Source of the DNA: Gemmatimonadota bacterium
Lineage (GTDB): Bacteria; Latescibacterota; UBA2968
Length of the DNA stretch: 54,752 nucleotides
Assembly (NCBI GenBank): GCA_026705765.1
Contig: JAPPAB010000024.1
Location: 1 to 54,752, forward strand
Direction: 5' to 3'
Shown: positions 35,634 to 43,476 of the stretch, one piece after another
Position numbering within the stretch: position 1 is the stretch's first letter
Layout of the letters: each line of letters begins with the position of its first letter
Position numbers and translations under genes: made by a program
The notes under the pieces: generated by a model
Databases searched by the model: none
What the model saw: only the letters and a program-made list of their open reading frames with translations
What the model was told of the DNA's origin: nothing

Positions 35634-35658
35634 TATATTGTAACTCGTTTACAATATA
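35634..35658. promoter_or_regulatory. Palindromic operator upstream of the recombinase
   Basis: TATATTGTAA (35634-35643) and TTACAATATA (35649-35658), perfect 10-bp arms with a 5-nt centre, about 60 bp before the recombinase start, in a 180-nt AT-rich gap. Confidence 0.55.
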
Positions 35659-35758
35659 AATATACATAAAAACAATGCCTTATGCAACATTATTAGTGAT
35701 CTCTATTGTATATAATTCCCTATTATTTCATCACTGCCGCCTCTTCCGTGACTATTGT

Positions 35759-35929
35759 TCACAGTTGAGTTTCCAACCTTCTCATATAAATAGTTTGGCA
35801 AAGTTCTTTCAAGTGAGTTGTCCGCTCTTCAGGGGATAATTGAGCATAGGGGTTTTGCGGATTTGGAGAGCCTTCTTCGATGACTGTGATAGGGATATTA
35901 TCCCAGTCGATTTTTTGTCGTTTTCCCAT
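35759..35929 (-). CDS. Small hypothetical protein, 56 aa
   Basis: Starts MGKRQKIDWDNIPITVIEE and ends MRRLETQL. Contains a proline-rich GSPNPQNPY centre and a helical LSPEERTTHLKELCQTIY. No known domain. Upstream of the recombinase on the same strand; could be a recombination directionality factor by position, but nothing in the sequence proves it. Confidence 0.5.
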   Translation of the reverse strand: MGKRQKIDWDNIPITVIEEGSPNPQNPYAQLSPEERTTHLKELCQTIYMRRLETQL

Positions 35930-36014
35930 AACCACACCTCGCTTTCTTACCAGGTGTGGTTTTTCCTACTCCCTGATATTGTTAGTCAGATCTTACTGAT
36001 ATTTTTTTAGAGCC

Positions 36015-36179
36015 TTATTTATGCTGCACATCTTGTGCTAAGGCGTCTATTTTGATACTTTGTTCTTTTACGACATTGACCACCTCTCCTCGTTGAATAC
36101 GCAGCGTAATCGAACCCCAGAAAGAGGTATCAAGTTCTTTCAAGAGTCGTTCAATTTCTTTGATTGTTTGTGTTTTCAT
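36015..36179 (-). CDS. DUF2292/YezD-like small protein
   Basis: 54 residues from the ATG at 36179 (GGGGAGA 10 nt upstream). The central SFWGSITLRIQRGEVVNVV matches the beta-hairpin of YezD-like proteins (a glycine-initiated strand, then a charged turn and a hydrophobic strand). Function of that family is unknown. Overlaps the upstream gene as ATGA. Confidence 0.6.
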   Translation of the reverse strand: MKTQTIKEIERLLKELDTSFWGSITLRIQRGEVVNVVKEQSIKIDALAQDVQHK

Positions 36180-36445
36180 TTTTTCATCTCCCCTTGACCG
36201 CAAAGTCGATAAGCCGATCTGTGTAGCTCTGAGCCATCACGCACCCTCAGTGACCGCAAAAAGCCAAACTCGATTTGCACACAATCCAACCGATCAGCCG
36301 CCCGACCACGCTGCCTGTCTGCCCGGTCTTTGCGCCGCTCGGTCTCAACCATCTGGTTCAATTCTGCCTTCGACCGCGCCCAGGCCGCTTCGTCATTCGG
36401 CTTAGGTGTCCTTGCCCGCTGTTTCAAAATATTCGATTTTTCCAT
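36176..36445 (-). CDS. Small charged hypothetical protein
   Basis: 89 residues from the ATG at 36445, with GGAGGCAGAGCA upstream; an earlier in-frame ATG at 36583 lacks one. Highly basic, with an amphipathic helix DEAAWARSKAELNQMVETER. No known domain. Translationally coupled to the YezD-like gene (ATGA). Probably one transcript with the 46-aa ORF upstream. Confidence 0.5.
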   Translation of the reverse strand: MEKSNILKQRARTPKPNDEAAWARSKAELNQMVETERRKDRADRQRGRAADRLDCVQIEFGFLRSLRVRDGSELHRSAYRLCGQGEMKK

Positions 36446-36495
36446 TGCTCTGCCTCCGGTAAATAGTTTAAAATTGTGCTTGGACTGGTGGCTCT

Positions 36496-36636
36496 CTATA
36501 GGCTTTTTGATCCTTTGTTGCTCATCGCCATTTGTCGCCGTGATAGCCTGGCGTTTGGCGCGCCCAAAGCATAACCGCCACATCTTTTGGGATTGCGGCC
36601 CATTGGTCCTTTAACTGTTCGCTGGTCATTTGTCAT
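36496..36636 (-). CDS. Very small hypothetical protein, 46 aa
   Basis: Starts MTNDQRTVKGPMGRNPKR behind AAAGGAAATGAC; glycine- and arginine-rich. Lies in a locally duplicated region, so the reading frame may be fortuitous. Confidence 0.35.
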   Translation of the reverse strand: MTNDQRTVKGPMGRNPKRCGGYALGAPNARLSRRQMAMSNKGSKSL

Positions 36637-37011
36637 TTCCTTTTCTCTCCCCTTGACAGCATAGTTGATAAGCCGTTTATATAAAGCGGAATCGGTACAT
36701 TGAAAGGCAGTCTCCTCATAGAATAATGCGAGGAACTGAAAGTAAAAATAGGGGGAAAAAAAATAGTTTTCTAACAAAATTAAGACTTTTTTCATCACAT
36801 GCTCTCCGATAATTCATCACTGCATCATTTCTCCCTAGGAGTGTATAGCGGCCCATTGGTCATTTGTTAGCTGATAGTCATTTGTCTTTTCCCGAGTACT
36901 CTGCCAATCTAGAAGTAAAAATACGGGTCTAAAAAATGAAATTCTAACGAAATTAAGGGGAAGTGAGATTTTTTTATCAGATACTCTCCGACAATTCATC
37001 ACTGCATCATT
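36595..37011. repeat. Imperfect tandem duplication of a non-coding segment
   Basis: Two blocks occur twice in the same order. Block A: 36595-36640 and 36848-36895, both starting GCGGCCCATTGGTC. Block B: about 36736-36829 and 36911-37011, both ending in the shared 17-mer TTCATCACTGCATCATT. A core TTTTCTAAC-AATTAA from block B recurs near 50545. The stretch 36637-37598 has no gene I accept. At 37129-37253 on the minus strand there is a degraded coding-like piece (NEIKARLSGNGKEG) broken by a stop. Confidence 0.55.
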
Positions 37012-37078
37012 AGATGAATGAACGTTTGATGAATATTTGTTTGTATAATCTCCTTGTATTTATGTGTACAAAAAACGA

Positions 37079-37110
37079 GGGTTGTCCAATTATACTGGAC
37101 AACCCTTTTT
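37079..37110 (+). terminator. Strong hairpin terminator
   Basis: GGGTTGTCCA (37079-37088) and TGGACAACCC (37096-37105), perfect 10-bp stem with 7-nt loop, followed by TTTTT; an A-tract precedes it, so it could work on both strands. Confidence 0.8.
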
Positions 37111-37375
37111 ATTATCGTAGTGTTCTGAGTAGGTTATTCGGCAATATCGACGATGGCAATACCCACCACAACACTCACTTGCCCTTCCTTCCCATTCCCG
37201 CTGAGTCTTGCTTTAATCTCATTCGGCTAATACGCAATCCGTGGATCCCAGAGTAACTATATTTTTTTAGCATAGTAACCACCTTGTGCGAAAAGTGAGA
37301 AATGATGGCACAAACATAATAGAGTAGGATTAGCCCCAGGACTCAGCCCAAAAAAACGACGCTGTGCCGCCTCTC

Positions 37376-37405
37376 TTGACAGCGGCGGTGTAGAGAAAGT
37401 GTATT
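37376..37405 (+). promoter_or_regulatory. Possible promoter of the zinc-protein gene
   Basis: TTGACA (37376-37381) with TGTATT 18 bp further on. The -35 is consensus, the -10 weak. The leader then runs about 190 nt to the ATG at 37599 and includes a terminator-like hairpin. Confidence 0.35.
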
Positions 37406-37461
37406 TAAAATCTGTCTAAAAAATGCAGCACACCATAAAGGCAGATGGCTGGTCCGTCAGT

Positions 37462-37506
37462 CGCCCTTCTTTGCTTTCCAATCGAAAAGTGAGGGAGGGC
37501 GTTTTT
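37462..37506 (+). terminator. Terminator-like hairpin in the leader (possible attenuator)
   Basis: CGCCCT (37462-37467) pairs with AGGGCG (37496-37501), then TTTTT. It lies between the possible promoter and the zinc-protein ATG, so it may be an attenuator rather than a simple terminator. Confidence 0.5.
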
Positions 37507-37598
37507 GTTGCTGGCGGATGGCTGTCATTTCAGTTGAAAAAGCCAGTCAGCAGGCTGAGCGCAATGAATCTATTACCCCAAAAAAGGAGGTTGAAGAT

Positions 37599-38237
37599 AT
37601 GGCTGTTAAAAAGAGTGATAATGGCAAGTCCTCATTGTTTGTTGTGGGTGATAAAGAAGCAAAGTTGAGTATTGCCCATGCGATGGCGATGGGCTATTGC
37701 ATAACCCTTGATGGCGATGGGAATGCTGAGGTCGTAAATCCCGATGGTCGAGCTTATTATGTGCAGACTTTTGAATGTGATTGTCCTGATAAGCGCATTC
37801 GTGGCGGGTCCTATCACGGGCGTTGTAAGCACGAGGGTTGGATCGGGCAAATGCGCCCATGTGAAATGTGTGGTGCTGTGATGTATTTGGGTGAGTTTAA
37901 GACGGCTTTTGGTGAATGCTTAATGAGGTTTGAATGTCCTGCTTGTGGGAATGCCCGAGATCATGAGTTGGTGCGTGAAGAGCGCACGATCTTACGAGAT
38001 GGTGGGCCGCAGGATGAGCGGTTGATGCCCGAGGGCAGATGCCGTCAGGCCATTGCCTATTTGGAGAAGCGCGATACCGAGCGCTATGTGTGGTTGGTGG
38101 TGCATCAATCGCCAGAGCTTGCGCCGGTTATGGTGCGTCTCTTGGCCGAAGTTGGACAAGGTGAATTGGGTGATAAGATCGCAAAAGCGTATCCCATCGT
38201 GCCACCGTCGCCGAGCACCAGATGCGCGAGCGGTTGA
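37599..38237 (+). CDS. Zinc-binding protein with SWIM-like and zinc-ribbon motifs
   Basis: 212 residues from the ATG at 37599 behind GGAGGTTGAAGAT. At about 60-85 a SWIM-type pattern: FECDCPDK, then RCKH. A zinc ribbon follows: CEMCGAVM and CPACGN. SWIM domains bind DNA or proteins. The C-terminus may be frameshifted: a different frame from 38222 continues with MRERLKKGEAELRKVPKG, which looks like a natural helical tail, until the MITE interrupts it. Confidence 0.65.
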   Translation: MAVKKSDNGKSSLFVVGDKEAKLSIAHAMAMGYCITLDGDGNAEVVNPDGRAYYVQTFECDCPDKRIRGGSYHGRCKHEGWIGQMRPCEMCGAVMYLGEFKTAFGECLMRFECPACGNARDHELVREERTILRDGGPQDERLMPEGRCRQAIAYLEKRDTERYVWLVVHQSPELAPVMVRLLAEVGQGELGDKIAKAYPIVPPSPSTRCASG

Positions 38238-38338
38238 AGAAAGGAGAGGCTGAATTGCGTAAGGTTCCGAAGGGACTCAGCCTGATCACCAGATGTAAGC
38301 CCGTAGATGGATTTACCCCGTTTTGGTGGAGTATGTAG
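38222..38338 (+). pseudogene. ORF (or frameshifted tail of the zinc protein) cut by the MITE
   Basis: 39 codons starting at the ATG at 38222, overlapping the zinc-protein stop. Residues 1-28 are coding-like (MRERLKKGEAELRKV); from 38308 on the sequence is MITE and soon stops. Either a small gene truncated by insertion or the real C-terminus of the zinc protein after a frameshift. Confidence 0.4.
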
Positions 38339-38388
38339 AGCTTGGGTTTCAAGCCTACGAAGGTACCCGCCGAAACGGGTCAAGTCCA
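38308..38388. mobile_element. 81-bp MITE derived from the IS3-family element
   Basis: Starts TGGATTTACCCCGTTTTGGT and ends CGAAACGGGTCAAGTCCA. Both ends match the ends of the complete IS at 52129-53384: the right 26 bp are nearly identical, and the left part shares the terminal repeat and a following AGCTTG...CAAGCCT stem. It carries no gene, so it is an internally deleted, non-autonomous copy. No target-site duplication is evident. Confidence 0.8.
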
Positions 38389-38819
38389 TTTTTTTCTTCG
38401 TTACTCCCTCCATCAGCGTTGGAGCAACACTTCGCGGTTCTCACATGAAAGAAGAGATCGTACAGCTCTTCGTTGCTTTTATCTTTTATATTGGAGATGA
38501 AGGGATAAAGAAGACTCTGCACTGTCATCAAAGTTTTTCGCCAATGCTCGTTTAGGCCACCTTCGGATTCTTGGGATTCCTCTTGAGATGTATTATTTCG
38601 ATGGCGCAGATCTGTGCTCGAGTCTGGCTGTGGCCGAGACATGGAAAGAACCACGTATGGGTATTTGCACCTATTTTTCTTACAACCAAACGCGCTGAAC
38701 ATCTCATTGTAGGTTCTCATCTTATCAACTATTGTCCTGCCTATATTTGCATAATGACGTGCAGCGGATTGGGAAAACATTTTTGGTGACGACTCAGGAT
38801 GTTTCGTACTGTGCATCAA
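38355..38819 (-). CDS. Unknown protein of the HEPN operon, C-terminus supplied by the MITE
   Basis: 154 residues; its ATG overlaps the HEPN gene's stop (ATGA), so it is translated with it. Contains a hydrophobic helix TVQSLLYPFISNI and a basic N-terminus; no known domain. The last ten or so residues (GLDPFRRVPS) and the stop are encoded by the MITE, so the original protein was longer or ended differently. Confidence 0.6.
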   Translation of the reverse strand: MMHSTKHPESSPKMFSQSAARHYANIGRTIVDKMRTYNEMFSAFGCKKNRCKYPYVVLSMSRPQPDSSTDLRHRNNTSQEESQESEGGLNEHWRKTLMTVQSLLYPFISNIKDKSNEELYDLFFHVRTAKCCSNADGGSNEEKNGLDPFRRVPS

Positions 38820-40357
38820 CTTGAGGTTGTCTCATCCGAAGACTGTGCAATTTTTGATGATGAAAATACTGACTCTTTTTCTGATAGATAAGTATAGAGG
38901 TAATGGCCGAAAGGATGGCTTGTCCTGCTCTGACTTTCACACCATTTCTTTATTTCCCACCCTGCCTCAACGAGATCCGAAGCGGCGAATACAAACTCCA
39001 GTGTGTTCGTTAGGAAATGCAGTGGGCCAGGATATTGGTTGTAATCTATACGGGATCTAGGCGGGCTACCGTGAACGTAGTAATTACGGCAATCTACCGC
39101 CTCATCCGTTACCATAATGAAATCCGGGATTCTATTTCCAAGTTTGTCGATTAGAAATTGAGCCCTGTGACGGACTTTCTTCTTGAGTGTACTCTTACCG
39201 ATACGACCTAAGGCACCTAGAACGCTATCGCGATCTGGACTTCTTGGTAATCTCTTGAAAATTTGATGACACTTATCGTGGGCGGACTTTAGGTCTTCTG
39301 ATATTTCAACTTTACCAGATACAGCCTCATGGGGCAGAATGTCGAACATGTTTGCAGCACCTATCAACCGATCTATGTCATAGTACTCTTGTCTCTCAAA
39401 GTTTTTAAAAAACCTTACTCGGGCACTGTACCAATTCTTGGCTTGAACTGGCCATTCCCGATCTAGCCATTTTGTGAGGATGTACGAAAATATTTCCGGA
39501 TCTCGAATAGGATTTATGAGCACATCAAAATGATGTGGGTCCCATCCTCCTTTGATGCGCTCATATTTAGGATAATGACTCCAATAAACTTGAAGATCTG
39601 TTGTTCGTTTCTGATCAACTTTTTTTGAAATCCAGAGTTCTACTAGATTCTGAGGACGCCCCACCAGCAATCCAAAAAAGTGTAGAACACTATATGTTCT
39701 GTTAATAGCGTCTTCAAAAGTGACTGTGTCGGCAAACTGCAACCTCACAAAGATCTTATTCGTTATTTTTACGCCCTCTGGCCCCCCTAAAAAGGGAGTG
39801 GTCGGATTGTGGTAAGCCGAAATCTTTCCTAATGCTGTATCTGCAGAAAAAATCTCGCTCTTTCCAGTAAAGTAAACGATTTCTGGATACGCCCCTATCT
39901 TGATCTCGCGGTCATGACTCGACTGTTCAACATCGTGTTGTACGACCTTTTCAATAATTGAACGTGCATTCCTTACTACACCGAAGGCTTCTAAATCATG
40001 AAAGAGCTTAGTTGCATCATCAATGACGAAATTAACCCCGGCTATTGTATCATCAGTAGGAGAGATATGTTGATCACCCAAAACAACATAATGAGGAAAA
40101 AGACTGGCAAAATGATGCGTATGGGAAAATGAACCAGGGCCTTCCGAAGTTATACAATCAATTAATGATACCTCTGTCATGTCGTGTAGAATACCCTTCA
40201 CGAATCCATTATTTTCTCCCCGAGGATCAAAGAAATCTTTGTCCCACACATAAAGAGAACTCTTCGGACCATCAAGGGTAAGCTCACCATAGATTTCTCT
40301 GCCCGGCTCAATGGTGAATCTTCCCGAGTGTTTCGTTTTTTCGCGCTCTTCCATCAT
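38816..40357 (-). CDS. ApeA-like HEPN-domain protein (probable anti-phage ribonuclease)
   Basis: 513 residues. N-terminal ~330 residues form a beta-rich domain (GRFTIEPGREIYGELTLDG at about 12-30) like the ApeA N-terminal domain; the C-terminal ~150 residues are helical with the HEPN motif RNYYVH near residue 435 (R-N-x3-H), the RNase active site of HEPN toxins. Preceding helices include LGRIGKSTLKKKVRHRAQFL. In the ApeA system this protein aborts infection by RNA cleavage; that function is transferred by similarity only. AT-richer than the chromosomal genes. Sits in a minus-strand operon of four ORFs, just before the MITE. Confidence 0.65.
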   Translation of the reverse strand: MMEEREKTKHSGRFTIEPGREIYGELTLDGPKSSLYVWDKDFFDPRGENNGFVKGILHDMTEVSLIDCITSEGPGSFSHTHHFASLFPHYVVLGDQHISPTDDTIAGVNFVIDDATKLFHDLEAFGVVRNARSIIEKVVQHDVEQSSHDREIKIGAYPEIVYFTGKSEIFSADTALGKISAYHNPTTPFLGGPEGVKITNKIFVRLQFADTVTFEDAINRTYSVLHFFGLLVGRPQNLVELWISKKVDQKRTTDLQVYWSHYPKYERIKGGWDPHHFDVLINPIRDPEIFSYILTKWLDREWPVQAKNWYSARVRFFKNFERQEYYDIDRLIGAANMFDILPHEAVSGKVEISEDLKSAHDKCHQIFKRLPRSPDRDSVLGALGRIGKSTLKKKVRHRAQFLIDKLGNRIPDFIMVTDEAVDCRNYYVHGSPPRSRIDYNQYPGPLHFLTNTLEFVFAASDLVEAGWEIKKWCESQSRTSHPFGHYLYTYLSEKESVFSSSKIAQSSDETTSS

Positions 40358-40413
40358 AATTGTTTTCCCTTTATAGTTGAGATATTGTCAAATGTTTATT
40401 TATAGGCAAAAAT

Positions 40414-41157
40414 TCATTTTGGGTTACGCATAGAGTCTATCAGTTCTGAAACAAGAGGGGTTCTACTCTGATACTGAATATCTGATAGACTCAGCTTGTT
40501 CAAGCATTCAGTATATAAGACTAAATTTGTTCTGAGTAGAAAAACCATCTGTATCAAAGAAGCCTCAATTCTAATAAGAGAGAAATACTCAACTAAATGA
40601 GAAGCATTAATATCTTCTGCTTTATACCTAACATCTTTTACGGACTCCTCGATTACATTGTGAGAATCATCTCGTATTCTATGCTTTTTAATCTCATCTA
40701 ATGATTTTGATAGGCTTATCAAAGAACCAAATTCTTTCATCTTTTCAAGAGTCCCAGGATAGATTGTGAATATCCCTAAGCTACCACCTAAGAAGGACTT
40801 TACAATAGAATAGCCATCTTTGAGGCTTTTATCATACTCCCGAAGAATCTTGCTGGACAAACACTTCGCCCTATCATAAAGATGATGTCCAAAACTACTA
40901 CTTTTATCATCCAGCAGGATAGAGGACCTGAGTAAATTCTCAAAAGAGTTGCTAAGTAAATGAGTAGAACAAACAATAGAACATTGATCTCTTTGATTAA
41001 GAGGTGGCTCATTAGAGAGATAAACTTCATCGAGATTTTTATACTTAATTCTAGATAGCAACAAAGAATAAGTATATAAAGCTGACTCAAAAAATGACTC
41101 AGATAGAGCATAATGATAGGATATATTCATCATTTTATTTTCAGGTTTGAAAATCAT
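40414..41157 (-). CDS. Unknown helical protein of the HEPN operon
   Basis: 247 residues from the ATG at 41157 (AAGGA 9 nt upstream). All-helical and AT-rich in codon use. A stretch at about 60-100, SIVCSTHLLSNSFENLLRSS then FGHHLYDRAKCL, resembles helices of HEPN-like proteins (the GH.L motif), but I see no RxxxxH. 56 nt upstream of the ApeA-like gene; may be its partner, sensor or antitoxin (inference). Confidence 0.6.
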   Translation of the reverse strand: MIFKPENKMMNISYHYALSESFFESALYTYSLLLSRIKYKNLDEVYLSNEPPLNQRDQCSIVCSTHLLSNSFENLLRSSILLDDKSSSFGHHLYDRAKCLSSKILREYDKSLKDGYSIVKSFLGGSLGIFTIYPGTLEKMKEFGSLISLSKSLDEIKKHRIRDDSHNVIEESVKDVRYKAEDINASHLVEYFSLIRIEASLIQMVFLLRTNLVLYTECLNKLSLSDIQYQSRTPLVSELIDSMRNPK

Positions 41158-41278
41158 TGCCAATAGTCCTTAATGACTTAGCAGTATTTCGTTCTTTTAC
41201 GGTTGCGCCTTCATATCTGGCGATGATTTCTTTTGACCTCTCGTTACCGTCCCAAGCCCAGGCTTGATCGCGCGTCAA
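41141..41278 (-). CDS. Small ORF at the head of the HEPN operon
   Basis: 45 codons with TTG as the only start; stop overlaps the next gene by 17 nt. Protein-like composition (DQAWAWDGNERSKEIIARYE). No ribosome-binding site seen and a stop lies directly upstream, so it may be the remnant of a longer gene. Confidence 0.35.
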   Translation of the reverse strand: MTRDQAWAWDGNERSKEIIARYEGATVKERNTAKSLRTIGNDFQT

Positions 41279-41280
41279 TT

Positions 41281-41347
41281 AAATTGTCCATTATATTTAC
41301 TGCCAATACAGATGGACAATTTTAGACCCTCTATTTTAGACCCTCTA
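41281..41347. repeat. Inverted repeat plus 14-bp tandem repeat upstream of the HEPN operon
   Basis: AAATTGTCCAT (41281-41291) and ATGGACAATTT (41312-41322) form a perfect 11-bp dyad. It merges into two exact copies of TTTTAGACCCTCTA (41320-41333, 41334-41347). The position just upstream of the first ORF suggests operator sites. Confidence 0.5.
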
Positions 41348-41405
41348 AATCTTTGGTGTGTCGAGTGGGATCCGCAAGCCATACGTAGTAGCTTCTCTAT
41401 ACCCA

Positions 41406-41651
41406 TCAGATAATACATACCCAACCGTCCTCGATCAACGGCTCCAGATTCCTGCGAATTGTATTGCGCCCCGCGCTAGTAATGCGCTCAAGCCCTCTGA
41501 AGGACACCTGGCAATAGTTCCGATGGTTCCCGTGAGACTCCCAAAATAGAACACACAGAATCAGACGGGATAACCGATCTGACGGGTTGAAAGACGACAG
41601 ATCGGTCTCATAACAAACAAAAATATGAGCGAGCAACTTGTTGCTCAACAC
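41406..41651 (-). CDS. Small winged-helix-like protein, possibly 5'-truncated
   Basis: 81 residues from a GTG at 41651. The C-terminal half looks like a winged helix: LSRLILCVLFWESHG, VSFRGLERITSAGRNTIRRN, LEPLIEDGWV. The frame is open for about 23 more codons upstream without a start, so the N-terminus may have been lost. Could be a phage-type replication or regulatory protein. Confidence 0.5.
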   Translation of the reverse strand: MLSNKLLAHIFVCYETDLSSFNPSDRLSRLILCVLFWESHGNHRNYCQVSFRGLERITSAGRNTIRRNLEPLIEDGWVCII

Positions 41652-41721
41652 ACGGAGACAATCGAGTAGGTTCGGCGAATCACAAGAAAAGGCTATTGAT
41701 CTGTCAATTCTGGATATGTTT

Positions 41722-41756
41722 TAAGCCCGTGAGATATTCATTGTTTCGCGGGCTTA
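41722..41756. other. Hairpin without U-tract
   Basis: TAAGCCCG (41722-41729) with CGGGCTTA (41749-41756). No T-run on either side; possibly an mRNA-end structure. The flanking gap 41652-41875 shows no gene. Confidence 0.4.
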
Positions 41757-41875
41757 TGTATTGGGGTAGCCCGATACTTCCTAAAGGACTACCCCAACTT
41801 TACATCTCTCCGTTCCTGCCTTGTATTTGATCGTAGGCTTTTAATAACCTTTCTTCAACAGGAAGCATTAGGGCA

Positions 41876-42154
41876 TCACCTCCTTTCACGATGATCTTTG
41901 CCCATCTTGTAAGCTGTTGCTACGGATATTAACCACACAATAGCCCAGATTACATTGTCCTCGCCAAACACATCATATAGTGTACCAAACATATCTAAAT
42001 AAAACCAAAAGAACACGCCGATATGAGCCACGACATTCCATAGAGTATTCTTTACTCTTTTCGAGGGATGTGAAGCCATGACAAATATTGCACTGACAAA
42101 GAAAAACGGCAGATTTATATAAAATAACGTGATAAGTATTTCACTCATATCCAT
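41876..42154 (-). CDS. Small membrane protein
   Basis: 92 residues (second ATG two codons in is also possible). Three hydrophobic helices: LITLFYINLPFFFVSAIFVM, VVAHIGVFFWFYLDMFG, IWAIVWLISVATAYKM, and a basic C-terminus. No known family. Confidence 0.6.
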   Translation of the reverse strand: MDMSEILITLFYINLPFFFVSAIFVMASHPSKRVKNTLWNVVAHIGVFFWFYLDMFGTLYDVFGEDNVIWAIVWLISVATAYKMGKDHRERR

Positions 42155-42219
42155 AAAGAAAGCCCCCTATACACAAAATATGCAAGGGAGATTATGTTGT
42201 CAGGTATATAATTCCCAAA

Positions 42220-42257
42220 AAACAGCCCGTCGGTCTTAATTGATCGACGGGCTGTTT
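42220..42257 (-). terminator. Terminator of the 42.3-42.7 kb gene
   Basis: AAACAGCCCGTCG and CGACGGGCTGTTT form a 13-bp stem, extended by three more pairs with one mismatch (42220-42235 with 42242-42257). On the minus strand it is followed by TTTTTT. Confidence 0.75.
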
Positions 42258-42305
42258 CTATTCGCTTTTTTGAGGATGTGTTTGGCTATCTGATAGCTTG
42301 ACTTG

Positions 42306-42698
42306 TTATTGCTGTCTATCATTGCCTGTGTCATCATCAGCAAAGGGTGGCAATGGAACGTTAGGATGGTTTTCTCCCAACCAGCTACGCCACTGGGCAT
42401 CCCTTTCTCTGCGCTCTTGCTCCCTCCGCTGCTCCTTCCGATCACGGTATTTTTCGACTAAAAGTGACTTCATACCTACCCCCTGTATAACTAAAAAGGC
42501 AAAGACGACAGCAAAAATACCTACATGTCCTATGGAGATAGCCAATTCAATGAGACCATCCCTATCGAGTCCGATAATTTTGTCCCAGTCACGCCAAAGA
42601 ACCAGACCTAACAAGGGCACAAAAAACACGAGAGCCAAACCAATGATCCACTCTCTTTCCTCTGGCGTACAACTCCAAATATCTACTCGATCATCCAT
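42306..42698 (-). CDS. Small two-helix membrane protein with charged coiled-coil tail
   Basis: 130 residues if the ATG at 42698 is used (MDDRVDIWSCTPEERE); an in-frame ATG at 42827 lies inside a terminator hairpin and is unlikely. Two membrane helices (IIGLALVFFVPLLGLVLW and GHVGIFAVVFAFLVI), then an arginine/glutamate coiled coil (KYRDRKEQRREQERRERDAQ) and an acidic tail. Function unknown. Confidence 0.55.
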   Translation of the reverse strand: MDDRVDIWSCTPEEREWIIGLALVFFVPLLGLVLWRDWDKIIGLDRDGLIELAISIGHVGIFAVVFAFLVIQGVGMKSLLVEKYRDRKEQRREQERRERDAQWRSWLGENHPNVPLPPFADDDTGNDRQQ

Positions 42699-42817
42699 CT
42701 GCGGGGCTTTGCCTCTGCTCCATTTGTTCCTTACGCTCCATTTCTCTGGGGAAATTTCCCCACCTTCAAAAAAGGTAACGAAATAGAAGTCTAACAGCAA
42801 GAATAATCCCTGCACAC

Positions 42818-42854
42818 AAAAGGCCACTGATCCTCACCGATCGGCGGCCTTTTT
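42818..42854. terminator. Bidirectional terminator
   Basis: AAAAGGCC (42818-42825) and GGCCTTTTT (42846-42854), with GATC/GATC pairing inside. In the 304-nt gap 42699-43002, which also holds TTTGCCCG/CGGGCAAA (42904-42911, 42923-42930), a dyad 70 bp before the next gene; no gene is seen there. Confidence 0.7.
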
Positions 42855-43002
42855 CTTTTGTGCGAATTTTCACTTTTCCTGGCACAAATACAATGATGGG
42901 GAATTTGCCCGCCCCCAGTGAACGGGCAAAAAAATAGCCCGGCCAATGCCCTAACATTGACCGAGCAGCGAAAAACAACCACTGCAAAGAAAGGAGATGT
43001 CT

Positions 43003-43452
43003 ATGGACACCGCAACAGAAAAAGTCACCCCCCGACAACGGCATCGACTGAATCAGCTATTGCTTTCCCCTGTGTTTACCGCAGAGGAAGCCCACCGTAT
43101 CGCTATTTGGCTCAACTCTCATAGGGCGACCAAAGAGAAAGCGTCCGAAGTGATCGACAACGCACTGGCCCGGATCAAAAAGCGAGATGATGCGAAAAAA
43201 GCCAGTGCCGACCGCAAAAAGGAATGGCATGAGAACAAGGCCAATGGCAGCGAATATCCCCCGAAACGGTACAGCCAGGATCATCCCCCCAATGGTGGAG
43301 ATTTGCCCAACGGAGAGACTCCTGAAACAACGTCAGTTCCAGCACCAGTTCGCAAAGACGACCAGGAGACAAAAATCTATCGGATCAATGGCGTGGATTA
43401 CACCAACAAAAACGAAGCTGCCGCCGTCGCATCAAAGGCAATTTTCGGATAG
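43003..43452 (+). CDS. Hypothetical protein upstream of radC
   Basis: 149 residues from the ATG at 43003, 6 nt after AAGGAG; the ATG at 42997 overlaps the ribosome-binding site. The N-terminal third is helical (RLNQLLLSPVFTAEEAHRIA), the middle is lysine/asparagine-rich and disordered, and the C-terminus has a small conserved-looking YRINGVDYTNKNEAAAVASK motif. Ends 24 nt before radC, so likely co-transcribed. Confidence 0.6.
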   Translation: MDTATEKVTPRQRHRLNQLLLSPVFTAEEAHRIAIWLNSHRATKEKASEVIDNALARIKKRDDAKKASADRKKEWHENKANGSEYPPKRYSQDHPPNGGDLPNGETPETTSVPAPVRKDDQETKIYRINGVDYTNKNEAAAVASKAIFG

Positions 43453-43476
43453 ACCCAACCAATAGGAGACAAACCG

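Noticed and set aside
37014-37256. 80-codon plus-strand ORF near 37.1 kb
   Set aside because: It reads through the strong terminator at 37079-37110 and has no ribosome-binding site.
41320-41347. Replication iterons
   Set aside because: Only two 14-bp copies and no recognisable initiator gene nearby; kept as a repeat only.
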